DNA of 32,778 nucleotides from Propionibacteriaceae bacterium (GCA_030528545.1 JAUMYR010000018.1:1-32778); one strand, 5' to 3'; shown: positions 1 through 7,581, counted from the first letter of the stretch. Translations and numbers: made by a program. Notes: a model not told the origin generated them from the letters alone.

Positions 1-1111
1 TCGGGAACTGCTCGGCGAAGAACGCTGGCTGGGCACCAAACTGGAAAAGCGCGGAAGACAGGGTGACGGTCACGCTGAGGATCACTAGGAGCAGACTGCC
101 GCTCGCGCTGGCCGGGACGAAACTAGCCACTCCGATAAAGCAACCGGCATAGCCGATGAACAGCACCGGACGCCTGCCGATCCGGTCACTCACCCACCCG
201 CCGAGCAGGGTGAACACCACCGACACTGCGTTCCCAACCATCGTGACGAGAAAGGCACTGCTGCGATCGAACCCGGCGAATTCGATCAGATAGGCCAGAC
301 CGTAGACGGCGATGACGTAGAAGACCGTGACCGGAGCGGCCCAGACCAGGACGAGGGTCAGCACGGTCCTCGGCTGGGATACCAGCACTCCCAGCCCGAG
401 CCGACCGCTGCTCTTTGTGCGGGAAGCCGCGACGAAGATGGGGGTCTCTTGCAGCCTCAGCCTGATATAGATGCCCAGCGCGACGAGCAGCAGCCCACCC
501 ACGAAGGGGATCCGCCAGCCCCATTGAGCGAACTGTTCCGCGCTCAGGGAGGCAGACAGAAGGAGCAGCACCAGGTTGGCCAGCACCTGGCTGAAGGGGG
601 AACCGACGTTCATCAGGGCCCCGCGAATCCCCCGAGAGTTTCCCTCAGCGTGCTCCAGGGTCATCAATTGGGCCCCGGTGACCTCGCCACCGAGGGAGAA
701 ACCCTGGACGAAACGCAATAGGACGAGGCAGAGAGCGACCTCGAAGCTCCCGTTCACCGGCAGTAGCCCGATGAGGGCCGACGCCAGTCCCATGGTGATG
801 AAGGTCGCCAGCAAGATAGGGCGACGGCCGAACCGGTCCCCCAGGTGACCAAAGACAATCCCTCCCAGCGGCCGGGCGAGAAAACCCACGCCAAAAGTCG
901 CGAACGAGGCCATCGCTGCGCCCGCGGGGCCAAGTTCTGAGAAGAATAGCTGCGGGAAAAGCGTGGCAGAGAGCGCGCCGTAGACGCCGAAGTCGAACCA
1001 TTCCAAGGCGGACCCGAGGGCGCCGCTCACGACCGCCCGGTTCTGCATGCTCCAGCGGCGATTATCCAAGGTGTTGCGTCCCGCCTGGGACTGCTCCGAA
1101 CTATCGATCAC
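1..1111 (-). CDS. MFS transporter, metabolite:H+ symporter (MHS) type, 3' end cut off
   Basis: This is an integral-membrane secondary transporter, truncated by the window edge after about 370 residues, so roughly the last 70 are missing. The start of the protein shows the MHS-type 'GSALEWFDFGVYG' first helix. It is followed by the MFS loop motif 'GHLGDRFGRRP', a second copy 'GGWVSDRIGRRP' at the start of the C-terminal half, and the family-typical 'QPAFFAEQFP' at the edge. Known MHS members take up small organic acids or osmolytes (shikimate, citrate, alpha-ketoglutarate, proline/betaine); the substrate here cannot be read from the sequence. I chose GTG at 1111 because a purine-rich GAGGGAAGA lies just upstream; ATG at 1048 is the alternative. 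The gene is separated from the thioesterase operon by about 760 bp, so membership in the siderophore cluster is uncertain. Confidence 0.85.
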   Translation of the reverse strand, partial: MIDSSEQSQAGRNTLDNRRWSMQNRAVVSGALGSALEWFDFGVYGALSATLFPQLFFSELGPAGAAMASFATFGVGFLARPLGGIVFGHLGDRFGRRPILLATFITMGLASALIGLLPVNGSFEVALCLVLLRFVQGFSLGGEVTGAQLMTLEHAEGNSRGIRGALMNVGSPFSQVLANLVLLLLSASLSAEQFAQWGWRIPFVGGLLLVALGIYIRLRLQETPIFVAASRTKSSGRLGLGVLVSQPRTVLTLVLVWAAPVTVFYVIAVYGLAYLIEFAGFDRSSAFLVTMVGNAVSVVFTLLGGWVSDRIGRRPVLFIGYAGCFIGVASFVPASASGSLLLVILSVTVTLSSALFQFGAQPAFFAEQFP

Positions 1112-1619
1112 TCTTCCCTCTTCTTCACCAGAATCCTGACATCTCCTCCAGGGGAGCCCTTGAGGAACCTCTCCGGCCTCGGCCCACCGCACCAGCTAGC
1201 ACCGAGCGAACAGCGGCCACTGGGAATCCCGGGCCGGATACGGCGCTGCCATGATGGGCCATCACGAGTCAGCCCCAGCCACTGACCACGGCACCGGCCT
1301 TAGGACGACGGTCGCACCCCACCCCTGATGGCCCGATAGCTATCACCCCATGCACGCTCATGACCACCATCCCAGCCTTGGCCGCGACGACCATCCGCGA
1401 GGAGCCGGACGCCGCCCGGCAGCGCGGCCAGGCAAGAAGCAGGAACGGCGCGCTTGCCGCCGGGCAGAACGGGAGCGATAACCGCGGCATCCGGCAGCCG
1501 AGGGCCACATCCGGGAAGATGCCAGAACGGAAAATTGACCATCAACAATACAAAGGTGCCTTCCTCGGCGGACCTGCTTCCGGGTCTTCACTGGGAGACG
1601 CCCTTCCAACGCTACTTAC

Positions 1620-1638
1620 TTAGGCGTGCCTAACCTTA
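1620..1638. promoter_or_regulatory. Iron box (DtxR/IdeR-type operator), orphan
   Basis: The 19-mer TTAGGCGTGCCTAACCTTA matches the DtxR/IdeR consensus TTAGGTTAGSCTAACCTAA at about 15 positions, with both outer half-sites nearly intact. Its neighbour on the minus strand, the MFS gene, starts 509 bp away, and no plus-strand gene follows before the convergent thioesterase end. I could not identify clear -10/-35 elements on either strand, so the direction is undetermined. Confidence 0.7.
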
Positions 1639-1745
1639 TCTCATGCTTGGTGGGTCGTCCATAGGCTCTCTGACAAAACCGTTCGTTCCGGCAGCAGACC
1701 GGTAACCGCCAAACCTTCGACAGCCGAGCCAACGATCCTGTTGCC

Positions 1746-1769
1746 AGCGCCGTCCTGGCGCTTTTCTCC
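1746..1769 (+). terminator. Rho-independent terminator-like hairpin
   Basis: AGCGCC (1746-1751) and GGCGCT (1757-1762) pair around a 5-nt loop, and TTTTCTCC follows on the plus strand. The T-rich side is on the plus strand, which is the wrong direction for the minus-strand thioesterase operon ending at 1870. It would instead end a plus-strand transcript arising near the iron box at 1620-1638. Confidence 0.4.
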
Positions 1770-1869
1770 TGCCAGCTTCGCCTATTGTGGGCCGGGACCC
1801 AGCCGCGGGTTATGCCGGACTATCGCCCACGAGCCTTCTGTCCTTCTCCCCAGCATGGTTGCGGTGTGC

Positions 1870-2634
1870 TCAGCCGAGGCCAGCGGTGATCCGCTGAAGA
1901 TCATCGGCTAGGTCCTCCAAGAAATCGCGGCCAGAACCCGTGGCAAAGAAATGCGCCCCGGGCAGCACCTTGAGCTCGAACCGGGAACTGGTGAATCGAG
2001 ACCAGATCTCCAGCCGCTCCGGCACGATGGTCGGATCGTCGGCTCCGGCGAGCGCCAGGATGGGACAGGACAGAACCGTCGACGTGTGGCAGAAGGACTC
2101 GTGCAGCACGTAGTCACGCTGAACTCCCGCGAGCAGTAGTGCCATGATGTCGTCATCGGCCAGGATCTCAGGCGGAGTACCACCGACCATGGCTAGTTCC
2201 TCCCGGAGCGCGGCCAGGCCCATGGAGCTGTGATATTCCCCCTCGATAATCTCCCCCGGAGCCTGCCGTGCGGCGACCACCACCGCTCGCGGGGTGCGCT
2301 GATGGCGCTCCTGCAAATAGGCCGCTGTCTCGTAGGCCAGCGCGGCCCCCATGCTGTGGCCATAGAGCACCATTGGGGTCTCGCCGGCCAGTTCCAGGAT
2401 CTCGCTGGCCAATTGCCGCGCTAGCCGAGAAAAGTCGCTAATCCACGGCTCACGCAACCTCGTGGCTTTTCCGGGAAGCTCTACCGGAACCGCATTGATC
2501 CGGGGGCTGGCTGAGACCCATCCACGATAGACCGATGCGCTGCCACCAGCATGGTGGAAGCAGAAAACCAGCTGCCCGCTGGACGATTCCGCGATGAACG
2601 GGAAAGTCCCGAACCGGTTCCTCATCGGCATCAC
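1870..2634 (-). CDS. Type II thioesterase
   Basis: This 254-residue alpha/beta hydrolase belongs to the stand-alone type II thioesterases (GrsT/YbtT family). These cytosolic editing enzymes hydrolyse wrong or stalled acyl groups off NRPS carrier domains. Visible are the N-terminal 'FCFHHAGG' oxyanion-hole loop, the nucleophile elbow GHSMG with Ser94, an Asp in 'ALAGADDP' (199/200) and the catalytic His228 in 'PGAHFF'. Length is normal for the family. The GTG start overlaps the glycosyltransferase stop by 4 nt (GTGA), with GGAGG just upstream, so the two genes are translationally coupled. It is the last gene of the minus-strand operon beginning at 7267. Its natural partners are the two NRPSs encoded at 14375-29830, on the other side of the cluster. 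Confidence 0.92.
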   Translation of the reverse strand: MMPMRNRFGTFPFIAESSSGQLVFCFHHAGGSASVYRGWVSASPRINAVPVELPGKATRLREPWISDFSRLARQLASEILELAGETPMVLYGHSMGAALAYETAAYLQERHQRTPRAVVVAARQAPGEIIEGEYHSSMGLAALREELAMVGGTPPEILADDDIMALLLAGVQRDYVLHESFCHTSTVLSCPILALAGADDPTIVPERLEIWSRFTSSRFELKVLPGAHFFATGSGRDFLEDLADDLQRITAGLG

Positions 2635-3884
2635 TCAGCCTCCCTCGTGCGGCGTCGATCCGGGACTGCCAGAGCTGACCCGCCCTCTCCGGCGAGTTCC
2701 AGCAGCAGACTGACGGCTTCGTCGACTCCCGGGTCTGCCTTCAGCCGGGAGGTCCAGCTGCTCGCGGCCTCATCGTAGGCCCCGCTCACGAGTTCCTCGA
2801 TGCGTGTCGCAAGCACATCGCGCGTGAGCTCGCCTCGCTGGGCATCAATGTATGCAGGACCAGCACCATTACGGCACACGGCTTGAGCATGGAAGTGCTG
2901 ATCTCCCCCGAACGCGACCACTAGACAGGGCAGCCCAGCACGCAACGCGGCTCCGGTGGTGCCCAAGGAGCCGTGGCAAATGACCCCCCGGCACCGAGGC
3001 AGCACCCTGGCGAAGGGAACCCGCTCGAGGGTGAGAATCCCGCCCGTCTCACCGCGAGGTTGCTCGGGGTCGACGATGATCGCCCGCAGTTTTCTCTCGG
3101 TGAGGAGTTCTCTGAGCCAGACTCGGGCGGGAGGCAGGTGAGAAGACGACACGCTGCCAAAGCTGATCAGCAACGGCGGGCTCCCCCACCCGAGGAAATC
3201 CTCTACCTGTTCGTCGGGATTCTCTGCGCTGGGAGCCTGGCTCAGCCACTCCCCGGTCACGTGGACGTGTTCCCCCCATGCTGGATCCGGTGGGTTGAGG
3301 GATGGGCTGAACTGATAGAGAGTGTGGGCGCTCCCGCGGCCAGCCCGCCGCGGGAGCCCAAGACGCTGACGCCAGCCTCGCATCACCGGTGCCATCGCCC
3401 AGGTCATCAAGAGATTTGACACGCGGTGCATGACCGGGGCCCGCCAGGTGCCGTCGTTACGGCGAGGGTCGATCAGGCTATAGGACCGGCATGGTTCAGT
3501 CGGATACACCTGCACGCGCACGCTTGGCACATCCGCCGCCACCGCGAGGAGACGGGTCACCTCGGTGAATTGGTTGTAGGCGACGATGTCGACCCCATTC
3601 ATGGCCTTTTCGAGAGCGGTGAAGATCCCCGGATCACCGAGCATTTCACGGACTCCCCGTACCGCGTCCATCACGCCCTTGGTATCACCCAGCAGGCGTC
3701 TCATGAGCTGCTCACAACTGCCCGGCAGGACAACATAGTCAATTCCCTCGGCCCGAACCCGGGAGGCGAACTCTTCGAATCCCGCGATGACCATGCCATG
3801 GCCACGCTCGGCAAGGCGGCGTCCCAGCACGACGAACGGCGTCACGTCTCCCTCGGAGCCCAGTACAGCGGCGAGTGCCTTCAC
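2631..3884 (-). CDS. GT1-family (GT-B fold) glycosyltransferase
   Basis: This 417-residue protein resembles the sterol-glucosyltransferase/macrolide-glycosyltransferase branch of family GT1, which transfers a sugar from a nucleotide donor to a small lipophilic acceptor. The N-terminal 'GSEGDVTP' (about 9-16) is the acceptor-domain signature. The C-terminal nucleotide-sugar site is visible as 'CHGSLGTTGAALRAG' (His304) followed by 'GGDQHFHAQ' (Asp328, Gln329). The GTG start follows the acetyltransferase stop by 3 nt and the end overlaps the thioesterase start by 4 nt, so it is firmly inside the operon. The conserved N-terminus fixes the start even though AAGGA lies almost directly against the GTG. 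Because the operon carries an iron box, I infer that the acceptor is the metallophore or a precursor, perhaps at a phenolic hydroxyl. Donor sugar and acceptor are unknown. Confidence 0.9.
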   Translation of the reverse strand: MKALAAVLGSEGDVTPFVVLGRRLAERGHGMVIAGFEEFASRVRAEGIDYVVLPGSCEQLMRRLLGDTKGVMDAVRGVREMLGDPGIFTALEKAMNGVDIVAYNQFTEVTRLLAVAADVPSVRVQVYPTEPCRSYSLIDPRRNDGTWRAPVMHRVSNLLMTWAMAPVMRGWRQRLGLPRRAGRGSAHTLYQFSPSLNPPDPAWGEHVHVTGEWLSQAPSAENPDEQVEDFLGWGSPPLLISFGSVSSSHLPPARVWLRELLTERKLRAIIVDPEQPRGETGGILTLERVPFARVLPRCRGVICHGSLGTTGAALRAGLPCLVVAFGGDQHFHAQAVCRNGAGPAYIDAQRGELTRDVLATRIEELVSGAYDEAASSWTSRLKADPGVDEAVSLLLELAGEGGSALAVPDRRRTREAE

Positions 3885-3887
3885 TCC

Positions 3888-4499
3888 TTAGCGCTCTTCC
3901 TGGTCCCCGGTGTCCATCAGTTTGTCCTGGGGACCGATCTCGCGGATCACCCGGCACGGGTTACCGGCCGCGATGCACATTGGCGGCACGTCCTTGGTCA
4001 CGACGCTTCCCGCACCGATGACGGCCCCGGCGCCGATGGTTACCCCGGCCATGACGACGCAGTGGCCTCCGATCCACACGTCGTCGCCAACTGTGATCGG
4101 CGCAGGCAGGCAGATCATGTTCTTCCTTTCCTCGGGGTCCAAGGCATGGTTACCCGCGAAGAAGGAACAGTTTGGCCCCACCATGACGTTATTGCCGAAG
4201 GTGACCTGTGCCATGTCCAGCACGGTGACTCCCCGGTTGAAGGTGACGTCATCACCGACGGTGATGTTGGTGCCGTTCTGGGCGTAGAACGGCAAGAAGA
4301 TGGTCATCCGCTCACCCATCGACCCGAGCAGGTCGCGCATCGCCTCCCTCTTCTCCTCCCACTGCGTCGGCCTGAGCTGGTTCATCGTGTGACACTTCTC
4401 GGCGCAAGCCATCATGTCTTCGAACAGAGACAGGTCATCGATCACCCTGACTGGCTGGCCGTTGCGGATCTTCTCCAGGAGCTGTTCCCGTGTGTCCAT
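3888..4499 (-). CDS. Left-handed beta-helix O-acetyltransferase (maltose/galactoside acetyltransferase family)
   Basis: This 203-residue protein has the N-terminal helical Mac segment ('EKCHTMNQL', about 34-42) and the hexapeptide-repeat beta-helix ('VTFGNNVMVGPN', 'ITVGDDVWIGGHCVV', 'VTIGAGAVIGAGSVV') of the NodL/LacA/Maa acetyltransferases. The catalytic His is in 'GNHALDPEER' (near residue 117), matching the family 'GHPLDPEER'. Relatives move acetyl from acetyl-CoA to a sugar hydroxyl, usually as cytosolic trimers. A strong AAGGAG lies before the ATG. The gene sits immediately upstream of the glycosyltransferase with 3 nt between stop and start. The pairing suggests that the sugar added by the glycosyltransferase, or its acceptor, is O-acetylated; this is inference. 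Assignment to the family is firm, the substrate is not. Confidence 0.9.
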   Translation of the reverse strand: MDTREQLLEKIRNGQPVRVIDDLSLFEDMMACAEKCHTMNQLRPTQWEEKREAMRDLLGSMGERMTIFLPFYAQNGTNITVGDDVTFNRGVTVLDMAQVTFGNNVMVGPNCSFFAGNHALDPEERKNMICLPAPITVGDDVWIGGHCVVMAGVTIGAGAVIGAGSVVTKDVPPMCIAAGNPCRVIREIGPQDKLMDTGDQEER

Positions 4500-4508
4500 G
4501 TCTTCTCC

Positions 4509-4691
4509 TTACTTGTGTGGTGGTTGGTAAAGCCGCCCGACATAGGCCTCATCGGGCGGGATGGGTGGCGATATGATCACGGCCTCCGCCGGGTCCGCCC
4601 CGGAACGCGGCCGATGAGCCGCTGGCCAGCTGGTCCGGCGGCGGAGATCCAGAGTCTGAGGGGGCGTCCCCGTTACGCGCGCACTGTTCAT
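4509..4691 (-). CDS. Small protein of unknown function (60 aa)
   Basis: I do not recognise this product. The case for a real gene is its position. It starts at an ATG with AGGA seven bases upstream, 9 nt after the stop of the ABC-2 permease. It stops at a TAA that overlaps the ribosome binding site of the acetyltransferase, 9 nt before that gene's start. The predicted peptide is basic in its first half (a run of RRR near residue 17-19) and proline-rich in its second half ('SPPIPPDEAY'), with no cysteine and no membrane segment. It could be a small partner of the exporter or acetyltransferase, a precursor peptide, or simply an open frame spanning a spacer. An inverted repeat near its 3' end argues that part of the stretch may act as RNA. 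Confidence 0.4.
   Translation of the reverse strand: MNSARVTGTPPQTLDLRRRTSWPAAHRPRSGADPAEAVIISPPIPPDEAYVGRLYQPPHK
4533..4559. repeat. Inverted repeat / intercistronic hairpin
   Basis: CCGCCCGA (4533-4540) pairs with TCGGGCGG (4552-4559) over an 11-nt loop that itself contains AGGCCT. There is only a weak CTTT after it on the minus strand, so it is not a classic terminator. It separates the exporter genes from the acetyltransferase, glycosyltransferase and thioesterase genes. It could stabilise the upstream mRNA segment or lower expression of the downstream genes. Confidence 0.5.
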
Positions 4692-4700
4692 CGTCGGTTC

Positions 4701-5483
4701 CTACCGCTGAACGCCGCTGCCCCGGGGCCCCAGCACAAGCAGGCTGAGCGCGGTGAGCCCCCCGAACCAGAGGACGAAGACCAGGACCTGCCAGCCTTCC
4801 ACCCGCCCCACGGCGATCGCGTTCACCAGCTGGGTGACCGCGGTGACCGGAGAAGCATCGACAAAGGGACGCAGCACCGCGGCATACATGTCGCGGGGCA
4901 TCATGGCGGTGTTGAAGAACATGGCTGCCATCACCAGGGGGGCGAAGCTGAACGCCCCCTGCGGAGTCTCGACGAGATAGCCGAGCATGACCCCCACGCT
5001 TCCAGCTGCCACCGCGACCACCGCCAGCACCAGAAGGGTTCCCATGGCCGGAATCAGGCCGCCAAAGGAGGCCCCGTAGGCGAGGCCCATGGCCAGGGCC
5101 GCCAGCACCGAGACGAATGCCCGCGCTGACTCGGCGAGGACCCGCCCGGTGACCGCCGCCCCGCGGGGCACCGGCAACGTGGCCAGGCGCTGCGGCAACC
5201 CCTCCTGGCGCTCCTGCACGATCGCGCCGGCGCCGAGCAGACTCCCCGTGAAGGCCTGTGCCACGGCGATCATGATCGCCACGCCAGCCATGTCCATCGC
5301 GACGCCACTGAACTGTTCGACCATTCCGGAAAACATCACGGTGATGATCGCGATCATCACCACCGGCACGCCAACGGCAGAGGCGATCATCACCGGGGAG
5401 CGCGTCCAGCGCTTCAGCAAGCGTCCCGCGTGAATCCCAGAGGCCCTCATCCAGCTGATGTCCAGTGATTCTCCGCCACTCAT
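4701..5483 (-). CDS. ABC-2 type transporter permease (second subunit)
   Basis: This 260-residue polytopic membrane protein has about six hydrophobic segments and the ABC-2 layout seen in DrrB-like drug and lipid exporters. After the first pair of membrane segments comes a cytosolic 'VQERQEGLPQRLATLPVPRGA' stretch, the coupling region typical of this family. A late 'FVDASPVTAVTQLVNAIAVG' segment matches the conserved C-terminal loop. The ATG overlaps the stop of the preceding permease by 4 nt (ATGA). With that permease and the ATPase encoded just upstream it should form a complete exporter. The two permeases are clearly related to each other, so they probably form a heterodimer. Regulation is through the iron-box promoter near 7350. 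Confidence 0.88.
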   Translation of the reverse strand: MSGGESLDISWMRASGIHAGRLLKRWTRSPVMIASAVGVPVVMIAIITVMFSGMVEQFSGVAMDMAGVAIMIAVAQAFTGSLLGAGAIVQERQEGLPQRLATLPVPRGAAVTGRVLAESARAFVSVLAALAMGLAYGASFGGLIPAMGTLLVLAVVAVAAGSVGVMLGYLVETPQGAFSFAPLVMAAMFFNTAMMPRDMYAAVLRPFVDASPVTAVTQLVNAIAVGRVEGWQVLVFVLWFGGLTALSLLVLGPRGSGVQR

Positions 5484-6268
5484 GGCTGCCTCCTGAAGGC
5501 CCTAGAGACCCACACGGTGCCAAGCAGGAGTCCACCGGTTAGCCAGGCCAGTGCCTCCCATCCGGAAGCGCCAGGAGAGGAGCCCGCGAGCAACGCACGG
5601 TTGGTATCGATCATCGGGGAGAAAGGCATGTGGGCGATGACCGGCTCCAGCTGATCCGGCAGCATACTCAGCGGGATGAAGGCGGTCGATACCATGAGCA
5701 GTGGCAATTCCACTCCCTGGATGAGCCCTGCCAGCTGGACCGGGTGGGCCGAACGCAGCGCCAGCCCGCAAAAGAACAGCGATAGCACTTCCCCCATGCC
5801 CAAAGCGACGAGGAAGGCCAAGCCCAAGCCAGACCAGCTGGCCGGTTTTGCCCCGCACAGCAACCCCAGGCCAATCACCGCGGCGAGTGATGCGACTGAC
5901 CGCAGCAAGTCGGCAATCATGCGTCCCCCCACCACAACCATGGCGTGGATCGGCATCGCGCGTTCTCGCGCCAGCAGCCCGGATTCGGCATCGACGGCCA
6001 AGGCCATAGCCGATCCCCCCGCGGTGAAAATGACGGCCTGGAACATGGCGGCGGCCATCAGGAACAGCGCATAGTCGAAACCGGAGTTGCTGGCGGCGTG
6101 ACCGAACACGGCCCAGAAGGCGAGCATTGACATTCCAGGAATCACTAAAGCCGAGACGAGGGACGCCGAATTGCGCATCAGACGCAGCGCGTTGCGCCGA
6201 ACGGCTCCCCCGAGCGCGACGAGATTGTTCGGCTGGGCTACCGTAGCGGACAGCGGGAAGCGTTCCAT
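5480..6268 (-). CDS. ABC-2 type transporter permease (first subunit)
   Basis: This 262-residue integral membrane protein has about six membrane spans, including 'SALVIPGMSMLAFWAVFG' near residue 39. It contains the ABC-2 cytosolic coupling segment 'ESGLLARERAMPIHAMVV' and the C-terminal 'FSPMIDTNRALLAG' motif also seen in DrrB/DrrC-type permeases. Its ATG lies 3 nt after the stop of the ATPase gene and its own stop overlaps the next permease. Known relatives export drugs, glycolipids or complex metabolites from the cytosol. Here the simplest inference is secretion of the cluster's finished, possibly glycosylated, product. An alternative is self-protection against toxic intermediates. Confidence 0.88.
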   Translation of the reverse strand: MERFPLSATVAQPNNLVALGGAVRRNALRLMRNSASLVSALVIPGMSMLAFWAVFGHAASNSGFDYALFLMAAAMFQAVIFTAGGSAMALAVDAESGLLARERAMPIHAMVVVGGRMIADLLRSVASLAAVIGLGLLCGAKPASWSGLGLAFLVALGMGEVLSLFFCGLALRSAHPVQLAGLIQGVELPLLMVSTAFIPLSMLPDQLEPVIAHMPFSPMIDTNRALLAGSSPGASGWEALAWLTGGLLLGTVWVSRAFRRQP

Positions 6269-6271
6269 CCG

Positions 6272-7267
6272 TCAGCCTTCCTGCGCAGCGGCGAAGGCCG
6301 TGCCGAGGAAGACCTCGTCCAGAGAGGGTGGGTTGAGCGAGGCTGAGGCCACCTCGATCCCGGAGGAGTCCAGCCATTCCGCAGCCCGGGACAAGTCCCG
6401 GACCCCGTCATGAGCGGTAAATAGCACCTCCAGGGATTCCACCCGGAAGTCAGCGCGGGCGCGGCCAAGAGCGAGCGGAAGGAGTTCTTTCGCGCACCGC
6501 GTGGCTGTTTCAGCATCACCGAAACCCAAGCGGCAGACCGGCGCGCCGAACTGACGGCGCAGCTCACCGGGGGTCCCCTGGGCGACTACCCGTCCTCCGC
6601 GCAGCAGCACGATGCCGTCGGACAGCCGTTCGGCTTCATCCAGATACTGCGTGGTGAGCAGCACCGATACCCCCTGGTCCCGCAGATCGTCGACGGCGTC
6701 CCACAGCTCCCGGCGCGACAGCGGGTCTAAACCTGTGGTCGGCTCGTCCAGGAACAGCAGGTCGGGTCTAACCGTCAGGGAGGCGGCGATATCTAAGCGG
6801 CGGCGCATCCCGCCGGAGTACGTCGCAACCCGCCGGTTTGCGGCCTCGACCAGGCGGAAGGCGCGCAACAACTCGTCTGCGCGAACCCGGGCCGCAGCCT
6901 TGCTCAGCCCTTGCAGGCTAGCGAAGAAGATCAGGTTTTCCCGGCCGGTTAGCTCACCGTCGACCGCCGCGAACTGACCGGTCAGAGAGATGTGCCGCCT
7001 CACCGTGGCCGGATCGGCCACGACATCCGTCCCGCATACAGTCAGTGTGCCCGAGGTAGGCAGCAAGAGAGTGGATGCGATATTCACCAAGGTCGTCTTG
7101 CCCGCGCCGTTGGCTCCGAGCAGCGACACCACCGAGCCTCTCGGCACCTCGAAGGAGAGCCCCCTGAGCGCTTCGGTGATCTTGGCTCCCCGCCCAAAAG
7201 TCTTATGCAGATCGCACACGCGCAGCGCCGCGTCAGTGTCGTGTCTCAGCTTCCGCGACTCGGCCAT
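6272..7267 (-). CDS. DrrA-type ABC transporter ATP-binding protein
   Basis: This cytosolic ATPase powers the two ABC-2 permeases that follow. It shows Walker A 'GANGAGKTT', the ABC signature 'YSGGMRRRLDIA', Walker B 'LLFLDEPTTGLDP' and the H-loop position replaced by Gln in 'LLTTQYLDEAERLSD'. That Gln is usual in DrrA-like proteins, which carry this 'TTQYLDEA' sequence. The C-terminal domain ends with 'PSLDEVFLG', the DrrA-family regulatory tail. I chose ATG at 7267 because GAGAGG precedes it. A GTG at 7318 in frame would add 17 residues but has no visible ribosome binding site. It is the first gene of the operon 7267-1870. The iron box and promoter at 7336-7365 sit directly upstream, so expression should rise when iron is low. 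Confidence 0.9.
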   Translation of the reverse strand: MAESRKLRHDTDAALRVCDLHKTFGRGAKITEALRGLSFEVPRGSVVSLLGANGAGKTTLVNIASTLLLPTSGTLTVCGTDVVADPATVRRHISLTGQFAAVDGELTGRENLIFFASLQGLSKAAARVRADELLRAFRLVEAANRRVATYSGGMRRRLDIAASLTVRPDLLFLDEPTTGLDPLSRRELWDAVDDLRDQGVSVLLTTQYLDEAERLSDGIVLLRGGRVVAQGTPGELRRQFGAPVCRLGFGDAETATRCAKELLPLALGRARADFRVESLEVLFTAHDGVRDLSRAAEWLDSSGIEVASASLNPPSLDEVFLGTAFAAAQEG

Positions 7268-7335
7268 GAGCGCCTCTCTGTCAGGGTGTGACCCCAGCGA
7301 TAAACCTGTATCGGCCACATCACCGATCGGCGCAC

Positions 7336-7365
7336 AATTTAGCTTAGGTTTACCTAAGCCATCAA
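7336..7365 (-). promoter_or_regulatory. Promoter for the exporter/tailoring operon
   Basis: Reading on the minus strand, TTGATG (7365-7360) and TAAATT (7341-7336) are spaced by 18 nt and match -35 and -10 boxes at four positions each. The iron-box palindrome fills the spacer, so repressor binding would block RNA polymerase. The downstream ATPase gene starts at 7267. Confidence 0.55.
7339..7357. promoter_or_regulatory. Iron box (DtxR/IdeR-type operator)
   Basis: TTAGCTTAGGTTTACCTAA agrees with the DtxR/IdeR consensus TTAGGTTAGSCTAACCTAA at about 16 of 19 positions. It contains the perfect inverted repeat CTTAGGT-TT-ACCTAAG (7343-7358). It lies within the predicted promoter of the minus-strand operon starting at 7267. 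Confidence 0.82.
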
Positions 7366-7581
7366 GCCTGGGGGGGGTGGGGCTGGAGACTTAGCCGCCA
7401 GCCTTGCCCGAGCCTGCCAACCGGTTGGCGCCCAGGACCTGGCGTTGCCCCCTCAAGCGGTTCCGTCCGGCGACCGGCTACCAGCGGACCTTCCCGGCTA
7501 AAGCCCGCGACCCTCAGCACCACAGGATGGGTCTGGGACGGTATTCCAGGACCGTGGAGCACCACTCCTGCGATTCATAGG

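Larger units (their letters stand above)
1112..1869. other. Intergenic region with an orphan iron box and a plus-strand hairpin
   Basis: I see no convincing gene in this 758 bp stretch. Short open frames on both strands between about 1270 and 1625 have no ribosome binding site and look compositionally like noncoding DNA. The region does hold a good DtxR/IdeR-type palindrome (1620-1638) and, about 110 bp to its right, a terminator-like hairpin with a T-tract reading on the plus strand (1746-1769). The palindrome could serve the MFS gene through a ~500 nt leader, or a short noncoding transcript. Confidence 0.5.

Noticed and set aside
1269..1623. Several overlapping short frames on both strands between the MFS gene and the thioesterase gene
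   Set aside because: None has a ribosome site or recognisable protein features; mutually overlapping frames in all phases are typical of noncoding high-GC DNA.
3426..5129. Long plus-strand open frame (567 codons) opposite the acetyltransferase, glycosyltransferase and permease genes
   Set aside because: It spans three well-supported minus-strand genes, is rich in His/Arg/Pro/Gly as expected for a GC-driven antisense frame, and matches no family.
4549..5535. Alternative minus-strand frame of 328 codons over the second permease
   Set aside because: It has an Arg/Gly-rich composition and no membrane segments; the overlapping permease frame has clear ABC-2 features and coupled start and stop.
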